Below, one piece after another: positions 15,221 through 18,670 of a stretch of 18,670 nt of DNA. Both the position numbers and the translations under genes were made by a program. Below the pieces are notes generated by a model. That model was given only the letters and a program-made list of their open reading frames with translations, ran no database searches and was not told the DNA's origin. Location of the stretch: positions 1 through 18,670 of the forward strand of contig CAYGWJ010000086.1 in assembly GCA_964353405.1 (NCBI GenBank), given 5' to 3'. The DNA comes from JBGLNJ01 sp964353405 (GTDB taxonomy: Bacteria; Chloroflexota; Anaerolineae; Fen-1058). Within the stretch, counting starts at the first letter, position 1. Each line of letters begins with the position of its first letter.

Positions 15221-15241
15221 GCTCAACGCTCTACGCTCCAC
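15221..15241. repeat. Heptamer repeats at the end of the MEMO1-AMMECR1 gene
   Basis: GCTCAAC, GCTCTAC and GCTCCAC run in tandem, directly before the stop codon of the minus-strand gene. The reverse complements (GTNGAGC) match the heptamers at 9312-9332, also at the end of a minus-strand gene. Confidence 0.6.
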
Positions 15242-15242
15242 A

Positions 15243-16655
15243 CTATTCCGGCTCGCCCCAGACTTCGGCCTCAAAGGCGTAAAGCTGCGCGTCTTGCGCC
15301 TTCCACGCATTCTCTGGCAGCCACGCCTTGTGGCACAGCCCGCGCAAGAATTCCTCACGGTCCCAACCCTGCTCCACGGGCACTTGCGGCAGCAGCAGGC
15401 CCGAATTGTGGCCCTTGATGATCATCAGGCCGTGTCGCCCCACGACGACGTCTTCCGGCTTGATCGGCTTCATCGGCGTCAGCGCGCTGATTTCAATATG
15501 CAGGCCCGGCACCTGATCCGCCGTCACGGGCGCAAAGCGTGGGTCGTCCGTGGCGGAAGCAATCGCCATGTTCTGCACCGAATCAATCAGCGGCTGACGC
15601 GCGACGATCTCGCCCCGGCAGCCGCGCAGCTCGCCCGTCTCACGCGCGCGCAGTGTGACAAACGTCGCGCGTGGTTGAAGCAGCGCGGGCGAGTTGGTCG
15701 GGAAGGCAGGTTTTTCACCCTTGCCCAGGTAATCCGTCAGCGTCTCGCGCACGTGACGCAAGAGCGATTCCTTTTCCTCCGCCGCAAGGCCTGGCGCTGA
15801 CCCGCGCGCAAAGCGCACCGCGCCATAGCCTACCACCTGGCGCTTGTCGCCATACGCTACATCGCCCGAGTTGGCGTACTTGAGCACGTCCACCTGCTCT
15901 GCGCCGATCGCGCGCGCGTACAGCATCGCCGTCATCACCGGCCCCGTGCCGCACATGCAAGTGTGCAATTCGGGAATGCCCTCCTCCATGTAATCTTCAG
16001 TGCTGGCCTGCAAAGCTAACGGATCGAGGCTGGTGACCGCCGCGAGTGTGGCGCGGTCCACCCGTACCGCGTCGTCATAGCCGGGATAGTGTGACAGGTC
16101 CGAGCTGGCGACGACGAGCGCTTTTCGATCTTTGAGTGTCGAGTCGAGCGCGTTTGCCAGCGCTTGGCAGTTTTGCAGGCTTGTATCGGAAACAAGGATC
16201 GGCACAAACTTTTTCCCCGGCTGGACGCGCTGCAAAAAAGGCAACTGCACCTCAATCGAGTGCTCCGGCAGGTGCGCCTCGCGATGAAACTGGATGCGGT
16301 CACTGGCCTCCATCAAGGCACGCGCCAGCTCGCTGTCAATCGGCACATCGCCCAGCGGCGTGGCATACGCGCCTTCCGGCCAGATGGAACACCCCCGGCC
16401 GATGGGCCTGTGATCGGTGCCCAGCACAATGACGGCATCGTAATCCACGCCCTCGGCCTGCTTGAACGCGTGCGCGGCCACGTGACCGGAAAATACATAG
16501 CCCGCGTGCGGGCTGACGAGCGCCGCCGGGTCAGGCCCGGACTTGACCGCCTGCGCCAAAAAGCCATCTACCATCGAACGCAAATCGTCGGGGTCGCCCG
16601 GATAGAATTGACCGGCCACGGCCGGCCGTCGGATGATGGAGGTTTTGGTCGTCAT
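15243..16655 (-). CDS. MEMO1-AMMECR1 fusion (AmmeMemoRadiSam proteins B and A)
   Basis: A 470-residue fusion. Residues 1-285 are a MEMO1/extradiol-dioxygenase-like domain: RRPAVAGQFYPGD (9-21), SPHAGYVFSGHVA with H50, GTDHRP with H82, EHSIEVQLPFLQ (131-142), SSDLSHY (184-190) and CMCGTGPV with C235. H50, H82 and C235 correspond to the metal ligands reported for human MEMO1. Residues 290-468 are an AMMECR1 domain with the signature GELRGCRGEI (341-350), IASATDDPRF (365-374) and LHIEISALTP. In bacteria and archaea these two usually occur with a radical SAM partner (AmmeMemoRadiSam system), whose biochemical role is not established; that partner is not in this window. GGAG and a GCAGGTG lie just upstream of ATG 16655. 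The gene is alone, divergent from the DUF6504 gene. Confidence 0.92.
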   Translation of the reverse strand: MTTKTSIIRRPAVAGQFYPGDPDDLRSMVDGFLAQAVKSGPDPAALVSPHAGYVFSGHVAAHAFKQAEGVDYDAVIVLGTDHRPIGRGCSIWPEGAYATPLGDVPIDSELARALMEASDRIQFHREAHLPEHSIEVQLPFLQRVQPGKKFVPILVSDTSLQNCQALANALDSTLKDRKALVVASSDLSHYPGYDDAVRVDRATLAAVTSLDPLALQASTEDYMEEGIPELHTCMCGTGPVMTAMLYARAIGAEQVDVLKYANSGDVAYGDKRQVVGYGAVRFARGSAPGLAAEEKESLLRHVRETLTDYLGKGEKPAFPTNSPALLQPRATFVTLRARETGELRGCRGEIVARQPLIDSVQNMAIASATDDPRFAPVTADQVPGLHIEISALTPMKPIKPEDVVVGRHGLMIIKGHNSGLLLPQVPVEQGWDREEFLRGLCHKAWLPENAWKAQDAQLYAFEAEVWGEPE

Positions 16656-16705
16656 ATTTCACCTGCTCCTTGCTTCTGGGCGCATCGCTGCGCCGCCCAC
16701 TCATG

Positions 16706-16735
16706 AGGATAGCACAAACGAGGGTAAAATGTCAA
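16706..16735 (-). promoter_or_regulatory. Candidate promoter for the MEMO1-AMMECR1 gene
   Basis: On the minus strand TTGACA (16735-16730) and TATCCT (16711-16706) are 18 bases apart, with a start expected near 16699 and a leader of about 45 bases. The -35 falls inside the TCAAAT repeat array, so the array may have supplied it. Confidence 0.5.
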
Positions 16736-16766
16736 ATGTCAAATATCAAATTATCAAATTTCAAAA
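16731..16766. repeat. TCAAAT short tandem repeat array
   Basis: GTCAAAT, GTCAAAT, ATCAAAT, then ATCAAAT and TTCAAAA with one-base slips: about five copies of a 7-base unit in AT-rich DNA between divergent promoters. Confidence 0.65.
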
Positions 16767-16771
16767 GCGGA

Positions 16772-16800
16772 TTGACGCATGCAACGTCACGGGTTACAAT
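16772..16800 (+). promoter_or_regulatory. Sigma70-like promoter for the DUF6504 gene
   Basis: TTGACG (16772-16777), a 17-base spacer and TACAAT (16795-16800). Transcription would begin near 16807, leaving only about 14 bases before ATG 16821, so the leader is very short. Confidence 0.7.
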
Positions 16801-16820
16801 AACGCTACCTTGTGACTGGA

Positions 16821-17204
16821 ATGAATATGGACGCCAACGTCCCACGCTTTATCGCCGAACCTATCGAAACGCATTTTGACCAGCCGCCCGCGCTGGAAAA
16901 AAAGCCCGGCTGCCCGGATGCGTTCACCTGGCGCGGGGAGACGTTTCGCATCCTCGAAAAGCTGAGCGAGTGGCACGACTATACCCGACGGGGGCGCATG
17001 GCGCGCAATATGCAACCTCAGCACGCAGCCGTGGCAGCAGGCCGAGGCTCGTGGGGTGTGGGGCGGGATTACTTTCGGGTTCGCGTCGAAAGTGGGCAGG
17101 TGTTTGACATCTACTATGACCGTGCGCCCAAAGGCTCAGACGCGCGCAAGGGAACGTGGTTTCTATACCGAGAAGTATGTGCGAGCGACGAGGTCAGTGG
17201 TTGA
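16821..17204 (+). CDS. DUF6504-like small protein
   Basis: A 127-residue soluble protein. After an N-terminal stretch (RFIAEPIETHFDQPP) comes a compact beta-rich core: AFTWRGETFRILEKLSEWHDY, then RDYFRVRVESGQVFDIYYDR and TWFLYREV. This FxWRGxxyxV, W, hRVxxxxGxxyxLyyD, WxLxR pattern resembles DUF6504, a short family without known function. The middle (about residues 56-75) is a basic, Gly/Gln-rich loop. No signal peptide or membrane segment is seen. ATG 16821 is used; ATG 16827 and GTG 16812 are in frame nearby, and no clear Shine-Dalgarno separates them. It has its own promoter and stands alone. Confidence 0.65.
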   Translation: MNMDANVPRFIAEPIETHFDQPPALEKKPGCPDAFTWRGETFRILEKLSEWHDYTRRGRMARNMQPQHAAVAAGRGSWGVGRDYFRVRVESGQVFDIYYDRAPKGSDARKGTWFLYREVCASDEVSG

Positions 17205-17260
17205 GTTTGAGTTGAGTCGCTGGCTGGCCCCTGTCGGCAGGCCCATGAACAATTTGCCGC

Positions 17261-17290
17261 TTGTCTTACGCGCCCGTTTAGGAGTACAAT
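17261..17290 (+). promoter_or_regulatory. Candidate promoter for the DUF6941-hicAB genes
   Basis: TTGTCT (17261-17266), an 18-base spacer and TACAAT (17285-17290), about 170 bases before ATG 17470. The rest of the 265-base gap from 17205 shows no coding signal; a small palindrome, CCCTCAGGGG, sits just after the -10. Confidence 0.45.
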
Positions 17291-17469
17291 ATCCCTCAGG
17301 GGCAGAACCCGCTTCGTCCAGATACAGAGGCTAACAGATCGCGCGTTGCGGCGTGCCCTGCTTGGCTAACCAGCGATGCATGAATCCCTGGACGGCTCGT
17401 AGCCAAGTGCACGAACACGATTTTCCCTTTTAATCTAGCTGCGGACAGATTGATAGTAGAGGAGACACT

Positions 17470-17886
17470 ATGAAACTGTTGCTACTCTTAGCAGCCGATT
17501 ACGCCAATGTTACTGGCGACGGCAAGCTAAACGTCATGGGCATCTTTAACGAAATAAACGCCACTCATTTTCCAGCTAGACGTCCCTCGATGCACCTAGT
17601 GGTCAAACTTGGCGCAGAACTTGGCGAGTTTGGAGAAACGCGTAGCTTAACCATCAGGTTGGTAGATATTGATGGCAACCAAATCATGAGCCTCTCAGGC
17701 TCTGCTGATATTCCCAAAAGCGTGGGTGGGAGAAAACCTGAAGTAAATGCAATCTTAGAATTGAAGGATATTGTTTTTCCAAAGCCAGGGCCATATCAAT
17801 TCATAGTTCTGGTTGACAAGGATTATAAAGGCGACCTGACCGTATATGCGAATACAATTGAAGCGCCAAACATTGGCAAAGGGTAA
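17470..17886 (+). CDS. DUF6941-family protein
   Basis: A 138-residue protein beginning MKLLLLLAADYANVTGDGKLNVMGIFNEI, the typical opening of DUF6941: a hydrophobic strand, then ADYA and GKLNxxGIF. The remainder reads as a single beta sandwich (LTIRLVDIDGNQIMSLSG, PGPYQFIVLVDKDYKGDLTV), reminiscent of C2-like or transthyretin-like domains but without a known function. The LLLLLAAD start is a buried strand rather than a signal peptide, since it lacks positive charge spacing and a cleavage site. GAGGAG lies just before ATG 17470. Base composition is near 50% GC, clearly lower than the genes to the left, and the HicA-like gene follows after five bases, so the three form one transcript and were probably acquired together. 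Confidence 0.8.
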   Translation: MKLLLLLAADYANVTGDGKLNVMGIFNEINATHFPARRPSMHLVVKLGAELGEFGETRSLTIRLVDIDGNQIMSLSGSADIPKSVGGRKPEVNAILELKDIVFPKPGPYQFIVLVDKDYKGDLTVYANTIEAPNIGKG

Positions 17887-17891
17887 CTCTC

Positions 17892-18185
17892 ATGACTTCC
17901 AAAGCGCAAAAGCTCTTGGAGCGTATGCGTCGATCAAAGGCCAGCTGGAAAAGGGATGACCTTGATAGATTGTATGAGGGTTTTGGATTCGTCATCAGCC
18001 ATGGCAAGAGTCACGATATAGTCAAGCATCCTGATTTTCCAGAACTCAGAGCTACCCTGCCACGGCATAATTATCTTGCTAAAGGGTATGTTGAATATGC
18101 AGTAAAGCTGATTGACAGGTTGCTAGAACAACAAAGGAGGGCTGGACATGAACACGAGTTTGGAGAAAGCCGAGAAATTGGCTGA
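17892..18185 (+). CDS. hicA: HicA-family toxin-like protein
   Basis: A 97-residue small basic protein with the HicA dsRBD-like layout: helix MTSKAQKLLERMRRSKASWK, then LDRLYEGFGFVISHGKSHDIVKHP with the catalytic-type histidine H41 (GKSH), and RATLPRHNYLAKGYVEYAVKLIDRLL with the conserved PRHN turn and final helix. HicA toxins are translation-dependent or independent mRNA interferases. The C-terminal tail after residue 80 is an extension that exists because the frame runs 38 bases into the HicB gene. Start ATG 17892 follows the DUF6941 stop by five bases. The toxin-antitoxin order (toxin first, overlapping antitoxin) is the usual hicAB order. Activity is inferred. Confidence 0.82.
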   Translation: MTSKAQKLLERMRRSKASWKRDDLDRLYEGFGFVISHGKSHDIVKHPDFPELRATLPRHNYLAKGYVEYAVKLIDRLLEQQRRAGHEHEFGESREIG

Positions 18186-18510
18186 GCTTCCATTTACAGT
18201 TGAAGTCGAATTGGACGAAACGACTGATTCACAACCAGTATACCTTGCTCGTATCCTCGAATTGGATGGATGTATGAGCCAGGGAGAAACTATCGAACAG
18301 GCAGTGGAGAATTTGCGGCTAGCGAAAATTGATTTCATCCAGAGTCTACTAGAGGATGGATTGCCTGTTCCCAAACCCTCAATTCTTGCTACTACAACAA
18401 GCTCATTGGGTAGCGTAACCTACACCTTTAGCAACCAACGCCCAAGTGTGGAAAGATTCGTTCAGGAAAGACCGTCTCGCCTATATGAAGCAGCCTTACT
18501 AACCTCATGA
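18148..18510 (+). CDS. hicB: HicB-family antitoxin-like protein
   Basis: A 120-residue acidic protein with the HicB partial RNase H-like core: FTVEVELDE, PVYLARILELDGCMSQGETIEQAVENLRLAKIDFIQSLLEDGLPVPKP (about 30-78), including the conserved ELxGCxSxGxT and EAxxNL features and the exit motif PxP. The tail of about 40 residues (ILATTTSSLG onward) shows no obvious helix-turn-helix or ribbon-helix-helix DNA-binding domain, which many HicB proteins use for autoregulation. AAAGGAGG (18133-18140) precedes ATG 18148, so the antitoxin has its own strong translation signal within the toxin gene. Low GC as for its neighbours. Confidence 0.82.
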   Translation: MNTSLEKAEKLAELPFTVEVELDETTDSQPVYLARILELDGCMSQGETIEQAVENLRLAKIDFIQSLLEDGLPVPKPSILATTTSSLGSVTYTFSNQRPSVERFVQERPSRLYEAALLTS

Positions 18511-18534
18511 GACTCTAGCGCCGTCTAGTTGTCC

Positions 18535-18604
18535 GTATTCAGAACATCGTGGACATTCTGAGCTCAACTTTCGACCATTAGATGTATTCAGAACATCGTG
18601 GACA
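18535..18604. repeat. 21-base direct repeat pair, possible mobile-element end
   Basis: GTATTCAGAACATCGTGGAC plus A occurs at 18535-18555 and again, unchanged, at 18584-18604, a 49-base period. The identity stops sharply on both sides. Together with AT-richer flanking DNA it resembles the subterminal repeats of an insertion sequence (IS481 or IS3 type is my guess); no transposase lies inside the window. The remaining bases to 18670 show nothing else. Confidence 0.5.
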
Positions 18605-18670
18605 CGACAGTTAGACACCCATCAAGTATGCAGACGAGCGAATTTCTTGGGTACAGGCAACACCTTCTCT

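Noticed and set aside
17205..17469. Small coding gene in the gap before the DUF6941 gene
   Set aside because: The open frame at 17056-17334 is an out-of-frame shadow of the DUF6504 gene continuing into noncoding DNA; no ribosome site or domain.

Overview
The window reads as chromosomal DNA of a GC-rich bacterium, most likely a Chloroflexota member of the Anaerolineae type. The lineage is an inference. It rests on coenzyme F420 genes (cofE and an F420:NADPH oxidoreductase), a DUF11-repeat secreted protein ending in a YLPVVMKH-type tail, an MTA deaminase fused to a CYTH domain, a stand-alone DUF6941 protein, and short intergenic tandem repeats. No rRNA, tRNA, CRISPR array or prophage was seen.

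Layout. 1-3533 (+): a 5'-truncated MTA phosphorylase gene overlaps a SEDS (FtsW/RodA) gene, which overlaps a penicillin-binding-protein-like gene whose three transpeptidase motifs are all replaced. 3602-6113 (-): a pentapeptide-repeat protein, then a long MTA/SAH-deaminase-like amidohydrolase with a C-terminal CYTH domain. 6298-9315 (+): cysteine desulfurase and mnmA overlap and form a tRNA 2-thiolation pair; an F420:NADPH oxidoreductase follows. 9369-12281 (-): SAM methyltransferase, cofE, and the DUF11 protein, spaced by about 25 bases. 12485-15088 (+): GAF protein, fmt and a ketopantoate-reductase-family gene, closely packed. 15243-16655 (-): a MEMO1-AMMECR1 fusion. 16821-17204 (+): a DUF6504-like protein. 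17470-18510 (+): DUF6941 protein and a HicA/HicB-like toxin-antitoxin pair in visibly AT-richer DNA. The window ends in two copies of a 21-base direct repeat that may be the edge of a mobile element.

Regulation and repeats. Convincing sigma70-like promoters lie before the cysteine desulfurase gene (TTGACA-17-TACAAT), the pentapeptide gene (TTGCCT-17-TATGAT), the DUF6504 gene (TTGACG-17-TACAAT) and, less certainly, the MEMO1 fusion and DUF6941 genes. Intergenic gaps carry 7-base and 9-base tandem repeats, some folding into perfect hairpins, and two genes (mnmA, fmt) contain C-rich/G-rich hairpins in frame.

Most notable: the all-motif-dead PBP paired with an apparently active SEDS polymerase, and the deaminase-CYTH fusion whose CYTH acidic motifs are themselves altered. 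No complete novel defence or mobile system is evident; the toxin-antitoxin and repeat-bearing right end is the only clearly accessory part.
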